Origin: CAVQGZ01 sp963712175
GTDB lineage: Bacteria > Actinomycetota > Actinomycetes > Jiangellales > Jiangellaceae
DNA: 64,000 nucleotides
Direction of reading: 5' to 3'
NCBI GenBank assembly: GCA_963712175.1
Contig: CAVQGZ010000004.1
Coordinates: forward strand, 372,001 to 436,000
Each line of letters starts with the position of its first letter. Positions within the stretch are counted from its first letter, which is position 1. Below the pieces are notes generated by a model, which was not told where the DNA came from, searched no databases, and was given only the letters and a program-made list of their open reading frames with translations. The position numbers were made by a program, and so were the translations under genes. This document shows, in pieces, positions 17,409-27,660 of the stretch.

Positions 17409-18881
17409 ATGACGAGCAGCATCGAGGCGACCAAGCCCACGACCCCCCAGGTAGCGATCAACGACATCGGGTCGGACGAGGACTTCCTCGCCGCGGTCGA
17501 TCTGACCATCAAGTACTTCAACGACGGGGACATCGTCGACGGCGACGTCGTCAAGGTCGATCGAGACGAAGTCCTGCTCGACATCGGCTACAAGACCGAG
17601 GGCGTCATCCCCTCGCGCGAGCTCTCCATCAAGCACGACGTGAACCCGGACGACGTCGTCAGCGTCGGCGACCACATCGAGGCCCTGGTCCTTCAGAAGG
17701 AGGACAAGGACGGCCGGCTGCTGCTGAGCAAGAAGCGCGCCCAGTACGAGCGTGCCTGGGGCGACGTGGAGCGCATCAAGGAGGAGGAGGGTGTCGTCAC
17801 CGGCACCGTCATCGAGGTCGTCAAGGGCGGCCTGATCCTCGACATCGGACTGCGCGGCTTCCTCCCTGCCTCGCTCGTGGAGATGCGCCGCGTGCGTGAC
17901 CTGCAGCCGTACGTCGGCAAGGAGCTCGAGGCGAAGATCATCGAGCTCGACAAGAACCGCAACAACGTCGTGCTGTCGCGTCGGGCGTGGCTCGAGCAGA
18001 CCCAGTCCGAGGTCCGCAGCAACTTCATGTCGCAGCTGGACAAGGGCCAGATCCGCAAGGGTGTGGTCTCGTCCATCGTCAACTTCGGCGCGTTCGTCGA
18101 CCTCGGCGGGGTCGACGGCCTCGTCCACGTGTCCGAGCTGTCGTGGAAGCACATCGACCACCCGTCCGAGGTCGTCACCGTCGGCGACGAGGTCACCGTC
18201 GAGGTGCTCGACGTCGACCGGGACCGGGAGCGCGTGTCGCTCTCGCTGAAGTCGACGATGGAAGACCCGTGGCAGCTCTTCGCCCGTACCCACCAGATCG
18301 GGCAGATCGTGCCGGGCAAGGTCACCAAGCTCGTGCCCTTCGGCTCCTTCGTCCGGGTGGCCGACGGCATCGAGGGCCTCGTTCACATCTCCGAGCTGGC
18401 TGAGCGCCACGTCGAGATCCCCGAGCAGGTCGTCCAGGTCGGCGGCGACGTGATGGTCAAGGTCATCGACATCGACCTGGAGCGTCGTCGCATCTCGCTG
18501 TCGCTGAAGCAGGCCAACGAGGGTGGCGTCGCCGAGGTCGTCGAGGAGTTCGACCCGACCGTGTACGGCATGACCGCGAGCTACGACGAGGCGGGCAACT
18601 ACCTCTACCCCGAGGGCTTCGACTCCGAGACGAACGAGTGGCTGCCCGGGTACGAGACGCAGCAGGCGGAGTGGGAGGAGCAGTACGCCAAGGCACACGC
18701 CCGCTGGGAGGCCCACCGCAAGCAGGTCGAGGACTCCAAGCAGGCTGACGTCGAAGCGGCTGCCGAGTCGTCCTACTCCTCGGAGGCCGCCGCCCCCGAG
18801 ACTGTCGAGGACCGCAACGCCGGCACGTTGGCCTCGGACGAGGCGCTTCAGGCGCTGCGTGAGAAGCTGACCGGAGGCTGA
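17409..18881 (+). CDS. rpsA: 30S ribosomal protein S1
   Basis: mRNA-binding ribosomal protein, 490 residues. Four S1/OB-fold repeats are visible: about 40-110 (VDGDVVKVDRDEVLLDIGYK), 125-190 (VVTGTVIEVVKGGLILDIG), 210-280 (IRKGVVSSIVNFGAFVDLGG) and 295-365 (IVPGKVTKLVPFGSFVRVA). An acidic, low-complexity C-terminal tail of about 100 residues with YDEAGNYLYPEGFD follows, as in actinobacterial S1. ATG at 17409 has only a weak GGAG about 10 bases upstream. The next gene begins two bases after its stop. Confidence 0.97.
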   Translation: MTSSIEATKPTTPQVAINDIGSDEDFLAAVDLTIKYFNDGDIVDGDVVKVDRDEVLLDIGYKTEGVIPSRELSIKHDVNPDDVVSVGDHIEALVLQKEDKDGRLLLSKKRAQYERAWGDVERIKEEEGVVTGTVIEVVKGGLILDIGLRGFLPASLVEMRRVRDLQPYVGKELEAKIIELDKNRNNVVLSRRAWLEQTQSEVRSNFMSQLDKGQIRKGVVSSIVNFGAFVDLGGVDGLVHVSELSWKHIDHPSEVVTVGDEVTVEVLDVDRDRERVSLSLKSTMEDPWQLFARTHQIGQIVPGKVTKLVPFGSFVRVADGIEGLVHISELAERHVEIPEQVVQVGGDVMVKVIDIDLERRRISLSLKQANEGGVAEVVEEFDPTVYGMTASYDEAGNYLYPEGFDSETNEWLPGYETQQAEWEEQYAKAHARWEAHRKQVEDSKQADVEAAAESSYSSEAAAPETVEDRNAGTLASDEALQALREKLTGG

Positions 18882-18883
18882 GC

Positions 18884-19579
18884 ATGGCATCCCTCGGGGT
18901 GACCCGCGGGGTGCTGGCCACGACTGCGGGGCTGGCGCTGGCGTCGGTTGCCCTTCAGTACCCGGTGAGCATCGCTGAAGGTGAGCGTGGCTTCGTCTTC
19001 GAGACCGTGGAGTACTTCAGCTACTTCACGATCGTGAGCAACCTGGTGCTCGCCCTGGGCGCCGGGCTGCTTGCGCTCGACCCGACTCGCCGCGGCCCCT
19101 GGCTGGCGGCACTGCGGCTCGGCGGGTTGATCATGATCACGGTGACGGGCGCTGTCTTCCACCTGTTCCTGGCCGGCGAAGAGCTGACGGGTCTGGGCTA
19201 CTACACCGACCTGGGGCTGCACACGGTGGTCCCGGTCGTTGCCGTGCTGGGCTGGCTCGTCGTCGGGCCGCACCGGCTGTTCCGATGGTCGATCCTGCTG
19301 CGCGCGGTCCTGCTCCCCGTGCTGTGGCTGGTGTACGCCATGGTGCGAGGGGCCGTGGTCGGGGAGGCTCTGTACCCGTTCATGGACGTCGCTGTCCTCG
19401 GCGCCACCCAGGTAGCGGTGACGCTGGCTGCGATCACCCTGTTCGCCCTGCTGCTGGGCGCCGTCTACATCGCCGGCGACCGCTGGCTTCCGGCGAGCGC
19501 GTTCGCTACCGATGCGTCCGAGCCGGACGAGGCAATAGCCGCGCAGCGCTCGGACGCAACGAGACAGCTGGCTCGCTAG
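18884..19579 (+). CDS. Pr6Pr-type multi-pass membrane protein
   Basis: A 231-residue integral membrane protein with about six hydrophobic helices. The stretch YFSYFTIVSNLVLALGAGLLAL near residue 43, the histidines in AVFHLFLAG and GLHTVVPVVAVLGWL, and a late aromatic motif resemble the Pr6Pr/FAR-17a-like family; its biochemical role is not established. The C-terminal tail of about 30 residues is acidic and soluble. ATG at 18884 follows the rpsA stop by two bases, so it is probably co-transcribed. It is convergent with the next gene, with only 3 bases between stops. Confidence 0.75.
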   Translation: MASLGVTRGVLATTAGLALASVALQYPVSIAEGERGFVFETVEYFSYFTIVSNLVLALGAGLLALDPTRRGPWLAALRLGGLIMITVTGAVFHLFLAGEELTGLGYYTDLGLHTVVPVVAVLGWLVVGPHRLFRWSILLRAVLLPVLWLVYAMVRGAVVGEALYPFMDVAVLGATQVAVTLAAITLFALLLGAVYIAGDRWLPASAFATDASEPDEAIAAQRSDATRQLAR

Positions 19580-19582
19580 CTG

Positions 19583-20080
19583 CTAGCTGGACGCCTTCGG
19601 CAGCAGAAGAACCACCAGGGGCAGAGTGCCCAGCACCATCAGCAGCCGCACGAGGTGGAAGAGAGCCACCTCGGCAGGAGCCACCCCTCGGTCGACCGCC
19701 ACAGCGATGACGGCCGACAGCGCCCCCGGTGAGGTGGCGAGGACGTCGTCGGCCGGGGCGGCACCGAACCATCGCAGGGCCAGCGCGATGGCCACTCCCG
19801 CCAGGATGATCGCGACCGACGCCAGGATGGCCGGCAGCAGCAGCGACCGTAGGTCGTCGAGCACGGCCCGTGTCACCCCGGCTCCGATCACCGCCCCCAG
19901 CACCACCAGCGCGGCGTCCTGCGCGATCGGCGGGACGGGGACCGCCTCACCCCCGCGCACGAGCGTGAAGACCGCTGCCCCGATCATGGCTCCCAGGGCC
20001 AGCCCGCCCTGAAGCCCGGTGAGGCGCAGCAGCACCCCGCCCACCGTGGCGGCAACGAGTACTCCGATGAACGAGGTCAT
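19583..20080 (-). CDS. AbrB-type membrane protein (half-length)
   Basis: A 165-residue hydrophobic protein resembling one half of the AbrB/ammonia-monooxygenase-like membrane family (PF05145 group), whose full-length members are about 350 residues with an internal duplication. LRLTGLQGGLALGAMIGAAVF and the late DDVLATSPGALSAVIAVAVDRG are typical of that family. About five helices are seen. Its ATG at 20080 overlaps the stop of the upstream ligase gene (ATGA), so the two are coupled. Function unknown; despite the family name it is a membrane protein and not a DNA-binding one. Confidence 0.75.
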   Translation of the reverse strand: MTSFIGVLVAATVGGVLLRLTGLQGGLALGAMIGAAVFTLVRGGEAVPVPPIAQDAALVVLGAVIGAGVTRAVLDDLRSLLLPAILASVAIILAGVAIALALRWFGAAPADDVLATSPGALSAVIAVAVDRGVAPAEVALFHLVRLLMVLGTLPLVVLLLPKASS

Positions 20081-21438
20081 CGACCCTCCGTCCTGGGCAA
20101 GCCCACGTGCCCCGGGATGTCGAGCCGCCGCACCTTGCCGGTCGACGTGCGGGGCAGGTCGTCGACGATCACGTACTGCTTGGGACGCTTCGCAGGAGCC
20201 AGTCGCTGCGCGGCCCATGCCCGCAGCGACACCTCGTCGGTATCCCCGATGACGGCGGCGCAGACGCGCTGGCCCCACCGCTCGTCCGGCACGCCGAAGA
20301 CGGCCGCTTCCTGCACCCCCACCATCTCGGCGAGGGCGGACTCCACCTCGGCTGGGTAGACGTTGACCCCGCCGGAGATGACGAGGTCGTCGCGCCGACC
20401 GTCGAGGTACACGTACCCGTCCTCGTCGATGCGGCCGACGTCGCCGACGGTGAACGAGTCGCCGTCCCACGCCGCCGACGTCCGCTGGGGGTCTCGCCAG
20501 TAGGAGAAGCGGGCGAAGTCGGGCGTCCGGCACCACAGCCGTGCGTCATCGGCGACACGCAGCGTCCGGCCAGGACGGGCCCGCCCGACGGTTCCCGGCC
20601 GCTCTTGCCATTCCTGGGCGGAGCAGGCGGTGAACTGTCCTTCCGTCGAGCCGTAGAACTCCCATACCGCGGCCTCCGGGAAGGCCTCGATCGTGGCGCG
20701 CTTGACGCTCGCGGGGCAGGCCGCGCCGGCGTGCGCGAGCAGCCGGAAGGAGTCGGTGGATGGCAGGCCCACCTGCAGGAGCCGCGTCAGATGCGCCGGG
20801 ACGACGAAGCCGGTGCTCGGACGGTGGGTCTGGACTGCCTCTCGCCACGCGCGGGCGTCGAACGGCCCAGGGAGCACGACCGACCCGCCGCTGAGCAGCG
20901 TGGTGACGGCGAAGCGCAGCGGCGCGGAGTGGTGCAGGGGAGAGGCCACGATGTGCCGGTCGTGCGGGCCGATCTGCCAGAAGTCGCGCTCGTCGGCGAA
21001 CAGCGCCTGCGCGAGCGACTCGTCCAGCAACCCGCTGAACACTCCCTTGGGGCGCCCGGTCGTACCGCTCGTGTAGTGCATCGGGCGCGCCCGTGGAACC
21101 GCCGACAGCTCCGGAGTCGCTGCGCCCGCCCCGTCGACGAGCTCGGCGAGCGCCGCGTGCGAGTCGATGACGACGACCGGGTCGGCGTCGGTGATCAGCG
21201 GCTCGCGCTCGCGCGCCGTCAAGGCCGGGTCGAGCGGGACCGGGATGATCCCGCAGGTCAACGCGCCCATCACCAGGGCCAGGTAGTCACCCGAACCGGG
21301 CACCAGCAAGACGACCCGGTCACCTTCGGTCAGGCCGCGCTGCTGCAGCGCCCCGGCTGCCCGTGCGGCGCGGTCGTGCGCCGTGACCGCATCGATGACC
21401 TCCGGCTCGGGCACCGCAGGACCCCTTCCGTCGAACAC
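20077..21438 (-). CDS. AMP-dependent acyl-CoA synthetase/ligase
   Basis: Adenylate-forming enzyme that activates a carboxylic acid to its CoA thioester; 453 residues, somewhat short for the family. The phosphate-binding loop YTSGTTGRPKG lies near residue 122. The aromatic/adenine motif YGSTEGQF lies near 264, the hinge region DDLVISGGVNVYP near 355, and the catalytic lysine in RTSTGKVRRLD near 435. The acid substrate is not evident. GTG start at 21438; no leaderless box is seen. It is divergent from the lipoprotein gene and coupled to the AbrB-like gene downstream. Confidence 0.88.
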   Translation of the reverse strand: MFDGRGPAVPEPEVIDAVTAHDRAARAAGALQQRGLTEGDRVVLLVPGSGDYLALVMGALTCGIIPVPLDPALTAREREPLITDADPVVVIDSHAALAELVDGAGAATPELSAVPRARPMHYTSGTTGRPKGVFSGLLDESLAQALFADERDFWQIGPHDRHIVASPLHHSAPLRFAVTTLLSGGSVVLPGPFDARAWREAVQTHRPSTGFVVPAHLTRLLQVGLPSTDSFRLLAHAGAACPASVKRATIEAFPEAAVWEFYGSTEGQFTACSAQEWQERPGTVGRARPGRTLRVADDARLWCRTPDFARFSYWRDPQRTSAAWDGDSFTVGDVGRIDEDGYVYLDGRRDDLVISGGVNVYPAEVESALAEMVGVQEAAVFGVPDERWGQRVCAAVIGDTDEVSLRAWAAQRLAPAKRPKQYVIVDDLPRTSTGKVRRLDIPGHVGLPRTEGR

Positions 21439-21475
21439 GCCCCGTCGCCCCGCGAGTTCCGTCGATGCCGTCGCC

Positions 21476-21481
21476 TACCGT
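21476..21481 (+). promoter_or_regulatory. Leaderless-type -10 box of the lipoprotein gene
   Basis: TACCGT, 7 bases before the GTG at 21489. Confidence 0.6.
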
Positions 21482-21488
21482 GGGTCGG

Positions 21489-22136
21489 GTGAGCAGCAGA
21501 AGCGTCGCGCTGGGCGTCGCCACGGTAGCCGTGCTCGCCGGGTGCTCCTCCCAGGAGTCCGCCGACGACGCCGCGACCGAGCTGCTCTTCAGCCCGAGCG
21601 CATCGGCGACGGCCACGGTCGAGCCGACCCCCACGCCGCAGGCTACGACCCTGCCGGAGTTCCCTGAGGACTGCGCCGGGCTCGTTCCCACCTCCGAGGT
21701 TGCCGCGGTAGTGGCCGTACCCCTGGCTGGTGACACCACGTTCCTGTTCGCCGACGCCCTCCCGGACATCGGCCGAACGGCCCGCGTCACCTGCGGCTAC
21801 GGCGTGGGTGACGGTGAGGGTGCCGAGCCGGGTGTGGAGATCTCGGTCAACGAGTACGAGAGTGCGCAGGCAGCGCAGGACCGTGTCGACATCACCCTCG
21901 AGGCTGCGACCGAGAGCGGCCGGACGGTCGCTGAGCAGCCGGTGGGCGGGTATGAGGGATGGGTCCTGTCCGGGGGGGAGAGCGCCACGATCGTGGTCGA
22001 CGCCGGGACGCGCACGCTGGTGGTGTCCATGAGGCGGGGTCTGGTCGACGAGGCCGCCGAGACCGTCGTCCTGGAGCAGCTGGCGGCGCGGGCCCTGGGG
22101 ATCCCGACGGAGACCATCGAGCCGCCGGCTCCGTGA
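21489..22136 (+). CDS. Predicted lipoprotein
   Basis: Exported, lipid-anchored protein of 215 residues from the GTG at 21489. A short signal peptide ends in VAVLAGC, a lipobox with the cysteine near residue 19. A Ser/Thr/Pro-rich linker of about 35 residues follows, then a compact domain containing FPEDCAGLVPTSEVAA and RVTCGYGVGD, which resembles the DUF3558-like actinobacterial lipoproteins. No enzymatic motif is seen. The frame is open 24 bases further up, but the leaderless -10 at 21476 and the signal peptide support this start. It ends ten bases before coaE. Confidence 0.75.
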   Translation: MSSRSVALGVATVAVLAGCSSQESADDAATELLFSPSASATATVEPTPTPQATTLPEFPEDCAGLVPTSEVAAVVAVPLAGDTTFLFADALPDIGRTARVTCGYGVGDGEGAEPGVEISVNEYESAQAAQDRVDITLEAATESGRTVAEQPVGGYEGWVLSGGESATIVVDAGTRTLVVSMRRGLVDEAAETVVLEQLAARALGIPTETIEPPAP

Positions 22137-22146
22137 GGCCGCCACG

Positions 22147-22752
22147 ATGACGGGGCGACGTGTGGGGCTCACCGGCGGTATCGCGTCGGGCAAGAGTGCC
22201 GTGTCAGGGCTGCTGCACGACCTCGGGGCAACGATCGTCGACGCAGACGCCCTCGCTCGCGAGGTTGTCGCCCCGGGGACGTCGGGGCTGGCCGAGATCG
22301 AGCGAGACTTCGGCAGCGAGGTGCTCGCGGCGGACGGGTCGCTGGATCGTCCGGCCATGGCGCGGGTCGTGTTCGACGACCCCACGGCGCGGCAGCGGCT
22401 GGAAGCCGTCATCCATCCGCGGGTACGGGCGAGAGCCGCCGAGATCGAGGCCGAGGCTCGGGCGCTCGACCCATCCGCCGTGGTGGTGCACGACGTGCCC
22501 CTGCTGGTCGAGACCGGCCAGCAGGGTGCCTACGACCTTGTCGTGGTCGTCGACGTTCCCACCGAGGTTCAGCTCGAGCGGCTCGTGTCGTTGCGCGGCA
22601 TGGCCCGGGGCGAGGCGCAGGCGCGAGTCGCCGCCCAGGCGTCCCGACAGGCTCGGCTGGACGCGGCCGACGTCGTCATCGACAACAGCGGAACCCTCGA
22701 CGACTTGGCGCGCCGCGTGCGGCAGGTGTGGACCGAGCACCTAGTCTGCTGA
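22147..22752 (+). CDS. coaE: Dephospho-CoA kinase
   Basis: Last enzyme of coenzyme A synthesis; phosphorylates the 3'-hydroxyl of dephospho-CoA. The 201-residue protein has the P-loop GLTGGIASGKS at residue 7, DADALAREVV near 34, HPRVR near 95 and VVHDVPLLVETG near 115. It lacks the C-terminal GrpB-like domain that mycobacterial CoaE carries, so it is a stand-alone kinase. ATG at 22147. The rpsA-coaE-uvrB order is a conserved actinobacterial arrangement, here interrupted by accessory genes. Confidence 0.95.
   Translation: MTGRRVGLTGGIASGKSAVSGLLHDLGATIVDADALAREVVAPGTSGLAEIERDFGSEVLAADGSLDRPAMARVVFDDPTARQRLEAVIHPRVRARAAEIEAEARALDPSAVVVHDVPLLVETGQQGAYDLVVVVDVPTEVQLERLVSLRGMARGEAQARVAAQASRQARLDAADVVIDNSGTLDDLARRVRQVWTEHLVC
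22742..22747 (+). promoter_or_regulatory. Possible -10 box for the HdeD-like gene
   Basis: TAGTCT at the very end of coaE, about 48 bases before the GTG at 22796. A short inverted repeat (CGTCTC/GAGACG, 22753-22771) follows in the predicted leader. Confidence 0.35.
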
Positions 22753-22795
22753 CGTCTCACACGACGAGACGACGACGCAGAGAGAGGGGACGGCA

Positions 22796-23377
22796 GTGTC
22801 GGTCAACGCTGGTGCACTAAGGATGGAGCGCTCGCGCTCCGGGTGGGACATCGTCTGGGGCGTCCTGCTCATCGTCGCCGGGATCGCGATCCTGGCTCAC
22901 GCTGTCGCCGCGACGGTGGTGTCGGTGTACTTCCTCGGCTGGCTTGCGGTGATCGGCGGCATCGTCGCGTTGGTGGCTGGGCTCTTCCGGATCGGCAAGG
23001 GTGGGTTCTGGCCGGCCATCATCTCCGGGGCCTTGCTGCTCGTCCTGGGCATCGTGATGCTGAGGAACCCCTTGGTCGCCGCCGCCACGCTCACGCTGCT
23101 GGCCGGAACGCTGTTCCTGATGGGCGGGGTCATCCGTCTCGTTGCCGCCTTCCAGATCGACCAGAACCGGGGCATCATGGTCTTCTCCGGTCTGGTGTCG
23201 GTGGCTCTGGGACTCATCGTGCTGCTCAACGCCGAGCAGTCCACGCTGCTTCTCCTGGGCACGCTGCTCGGAGTTCAGGCGTTGGTGGACGGAATCACCC
23301 TGCTGGTCCTGGGCCGCTGGCGGGTCACCGACAACACCGTCGCTGTGGTGGAGACCACCGCGACCGAGGTGCGCTGA
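22796..23377 (+). CDS. HdeD-family (DUF308) membrane protein
   Basis: A 193-residue membrane protein with six hydrophobic helices in three pairs, as in the HdeD/DUF308 family associated with acid resistance in enterobacteria. WDIVWGVLLIVAGIAIL at residue 17 and the internal repeats GALLLVLGIVMLRNPL and GLVSVALGLIVLLNAEQ are characteristic. A direct role in acid tolerance here is not shown. GTG at 22796 has GAGAGGGGA about 5 bases upstream, an unusually strong ribosome binding site for this window. Confidence 0.82.
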   Translation: MSVNAGALRMERSRSGWDIVWGVLLIVAGIAILAHAVAATVVSVYFLGWLAVIGGIVALVAGLFRIGKGGFWPAIISGALLLVLGIVMLRNPLVAAATLTLLAGTLFLMGGVIRLVAAFQIDQNRGIMVFSGLVSVALGLIVLLNAEQSTLLLLGTLLGVQALVDGITLLVLGRWRVTDNTVAVVETTATEVR

Positions 23378-23409
23378 GGCTCGCCCAGCGATCTGTCGGG
23401 GGTCGGACG

Positions 23410-23415
23410 TACGGT
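23410..23415 (+). promoter_or_regulatory. Leaderless-type -10 box of uvrB
   Basis: TACGGT, 7 bases before the GTG at 23423. Confidence 0.6.
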
Positions 23416-23422
23416 GTGAACC

Positions 23423-25538
<2,116 letters not shown>

Positions 25539-25542
25539 GCGC

Positions 25543-25560
25543 GCCCGTCGTCGCACGGGC
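25543..25560 (+). terminator. Weak hairpin after uvrB
   Basis: GCCCGT and ACGGGC with a 6-base loop start four bases after the uvrB stop. The stem is short and no T-run follows, so terminator function is uncertain. Confidence 0.35.
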
Positions 25561-25581
25561 ATGGGGGGAGGACGCACCGGA

Positions 25582-25587
25582 TAGCCT
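25582..25587 (+). promoter_or_regulatory. Leaderless-type -10 box upstream of the first terC gene
   Basis: TAGCCT, 6 bases before a GTG at 25594 that opens a 12-codon reading frame, not the terC gene itself. Confidence 0.5.
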
Positions 25588-25593
25588 GCACGG

Positions 25594-25632
25594 GTGCCCG
25601 TCGAGATGCCGCGCATCAAGGGCGCCCGGTGA
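25594..25632 (+). CDS. Possible 12-residue leader peptide coupled to terC
   Basis: GTG at 25594, at leaderless distance from TAGCCT, opens VPVEMPRIKGAR and stops at 25630-25632. The stop TGA overlaps the GTG of the terC gene at 25629 as GTGA. The terC gene has no evident ribosome binding site, so its translation may depend on this short frame. Too short for codon statistics; the call rests on start position and overlap. Confidence 0.4.
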   Translation: MPVEMPRIKGAR

Positions 25633-26606
25633 ACGTCTCCGGGGTTGTGTGGGTCGTGACCGTTGCGGCGGTGCTCGGCATCCTGCTGGCAGATCTGGCG
25701 ATCGTCTCGCGACGCCCACACAAGCCGACCGTGCGCGAGGCGACCGCGGTGGTCTCCTTCTTCGTCGCCCTTGCGGTGGCTTTCGGTGGCGTCGTCTGGC
25801 TGGTCTGGGGACCGCAGTACGCGGCGGAGTTCTATGCCGGGTGGCTCACCGAGTACAGCCTCAGCCTGGACAACCTGTTCGTGTTCGTGATCATCATGGC
25901 GAGGTTCGCGGTCCCGCCGGCCCTGCAGCAGACGGTGCTGTTGATCGGCATCATCCTGGCGCTGGTCCTGCGCGGCGCGTTCATCGCCGCCGGAGCCTTC
26001 GTGATCGCGCGCTTCAGCGGGGTCTTCTTCCTGTTCGGGGCCTTTCTGATCTGGACCGCGTGGCAGCTCATCCGTGGGGGAGACGAGGAGAGCGAGTTCG
26101 AGGAGAACGCGCTCATCCGTTGGGTGGGACGGGTCGTGACCCTGACTCCGGACTACCACGGTGCCCGGCTTCGGGTGGTGGTCGACGGAGCCAAGCACTG
26201 GACTCCCATGCTGGTGGTGATGGTGGCGATCGGCACCACCGACCTGCTGTTCGCGCTGGACTCCATCCCCGCGATCTTCGGGCTGACCCAGCAGCCCTAT
26301 CTCGTGTTCACCGCCAACGCATTCGCCCTGATGGGGCTCGTCCAGCTCTTCTTCCTGCTCGGCGGGCTCATCGATCGGTTGCGGTACCTGAACGTCGGGC
26401 TGGCGATCATCCTGGCGTTCATCGGTGTGAAGCTCATCGTCGAGGCGCTGCACAACAACAGCCTGCCCTTCATCAACGACGGCCAGCCCGTCCCGTGGGC
26501 GCCCGCTGTCCCGGTCAGCGTCTCGCTGGGGTTCATCGTCCTCACCCTTCTGGGGACCGCTGCTGCCAGCCTGCTTGCCGACCGCCGCGAGGCGGCAGAC
26601 CGCTGA
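25629..26606 (+). CDS. TerC-family membrane protein 1
   Basis: Integral membrane protein of the TerC/Alx family, whose members take part in Mn2+ export and tellurite resistance; 325 residues, about nine helices. The conserved acidic motifs LSLDNLFVF (near residue 78) and TDLLFALDSIPAIFGLT (near 208) are present. It is one of two adjacent TerC proteins; the pair share the DNLF and DLLFALDSIPA motifs throughout and look like an old tandem duplication. GTG at 25629 overlaps the stop of a short upstream frame. TerC genes are often controlled by yybP-ykoY Mn riboswitches; none was recognised in the 90 bases upstream. Confidence 0.88.
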   Translation: MNVSGVVWVVTVAAVLGILLADLAIVSRRPHKPTVREATAVVSFFVALAVAFGGVVWLVWGPQYAAEFYAGWLTEYSLSLDNLFVFVIIMARFAVPPALQQTVLLIGIILALVLRGAFIAAGAFVIARFSGVFFLFGAFLIWTAWQLIRGGDEESEFEENALIRWVGRVVTLTPDYHGARLRVVVDGAKHWTPMLVVMVAIGTTDLLFALDSIPAIFGLTQQPYLVFTANAFALMGLVQLFFLLGGLIDRLRYLNVGLAIILAFIGVKLIVEALHNNSLPFINDGQPVPWAPAVPVSVSLGFIVLTLLGTAAASLLADRREAADR

Positions 26607-26629
26607 GACGACTCCGCGCCCATCTCACC

Positions 26630-26635
26630 TAGATT
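26630..26635 (+). promoter_or_regulatory. Leaderless-type -10 box of the second terC gene
   Basis: TAGATT, 6 bases before the GTG at 26642, within the 35-base gap between the two terC genes. The second copy therefore appears to be expressed independently. Confidence 0.55.
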
Positions 26636-26641
26636 GGGCGG

Positions 26642-27655
26642 GTGCTCGACGTGTCGTTCGGAGTCTGGGCGGCAACCCTCGCGGGCGTGGTGCTCCTGCT
26701 GGCCATCGACTTCGTCGTGGGGCGCAACCCGCACGACGTGTCGATGCGGGAGGCCACGGCATGGTCGGTGTTCTACATCGGGATCGCGATTGCCTTCGGC
26801 GTCGGGGTGTGGCAGATAGCCGGGGCGGAGTTCGGGCAGCAGTACTTCGCCGGCTGGCTGGTCGAGAAGAGCCTGTCGGTCGACAACCTGTTCATCTTCC
26901 TGCTGATCTTCGCCCGGTTCGCCGTGCCCTCCGAGCTTCAGCAGCGGGCCCTGCTCATCGGGGTTGCCCTTGCCCTGGTCATGCGGGCGGCGTTCATCGC
27001 CGCAGGTGCGGCCGCACTCGAGTACTTCGCGTTCACGTTCGTGATCTTCGGCGGGTTCCTGATCTGGACCGCGTGGGGCATCTTCCGGCACCGCAACGAG
27101 GACGCCGACCTGGACGAGAACGCGGTCCTTCGCTTCGCTCGCTCGCGATTCCGGGTCACCGACAGCTACCACGGCAACAACCTGACGGTCGTCGTCGACG
27201 GCAAGCGAAGCATGACGCCGATGTTCCTGGTGCTGATCGCGATCGGGACCACAGACCTGCTTTTCGCCCTCGACTCGATACCGGCCACGTTCGGAGTGAC
27301 CCAGGAGCCGTACCTGGTCTTCACGGCCAATGCCTTCGCCCTGCTGGGCCTGCGAGCCCTGTTCTTCGTCCTGCGCAACCTGCTCGACAAGCTGGTCTAC
27401 CTGGCGGTCGGCCTGTCGGTCATCCTGGCGTTCATCGGCGTGAAGCTGATCCTCACCTTCGCCCACCGGGTGAACCCGGACATCCCCGAGATCCCGACGA
27501 CGGTCTCGCTCGGGGTCATCCTCGTCGTGCTCACGATCACCACGGTCGCGTCGCTGGTGAAGGTCCGACGCGACCCGCAGGCCCGGGCGCACACCGGACC
27601 CATCGCCGGACATGGCCACACGAGGGCGGACGACGACTCCGTTCCTCCGCAGTGA
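26642..27655 (+). CDS. TerC-family membrane protein 2
   Basis: Second TerC protein, 337 residues. LSVDNLFIFLLIFARFAV near residue 80 and TDLLFALDSIPATFGVTQEPYLVF near 210 carry the family's conserved aspartates. It differs from copy 1 mainly in the loop after helix 5 and has a His-containing C-terminal tail (HTGPIAGHGHTRADDD), which might bind metal. GTG at 26642 is supported by the TAGATT box. Its stop is five bases from the stop of the convergent metallo-hydrolase gene. Confidence 0.88.
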   Translation: MLDVSFGVWAATLAGVVLLLAIDFVVGRNPHDVSMREATAWSVFYIGIAIAFGVGVWQIAGAEFGQQYFAGWLVEKSLSVDNLFIFLLIFARFAVPSELQQRALLIGVALALVMRAAFIAAGAAALEYFAFTFVIFGGFLIWTAWGIFRHRNEDADLDENAVLRFARSRFRVTDSYHGNNLTVVVDGKRSMTPMFLVLIAIGTTDLLFALDSIPATFGVTQEPYLVFTANAFALLGLRALFFVLRNLLDKLVYLAVGLSVILAFIGVKLILTFAHRVNPDIPEIPTTVSLGVILVVLTITTVASLVKVRRDPQARAHTGPIAGHGHTRADDDSVPPQ

Positions 27656-27660
27656 TCTCG

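Noticed and set aside
17100..18890. A 596-codon open frame antisense to rpsA, and similar long frames antisense to uvrB/terC (24054-26453), argS (39791-42121) and mmpL (11472-12788)
   Set aside because: All lie opposite well-identified genes, are rich in His, Arg, Gly and Asp as expected of codon shadows, and show no domain.
25539..25628. yybP-ykoY (Mn) riboswitch in front of terC
   Set aside because: The gap is only 90 bases and lacks the paired loops of that riboswitch. A leaderless promoter and a short frame fill it instead.
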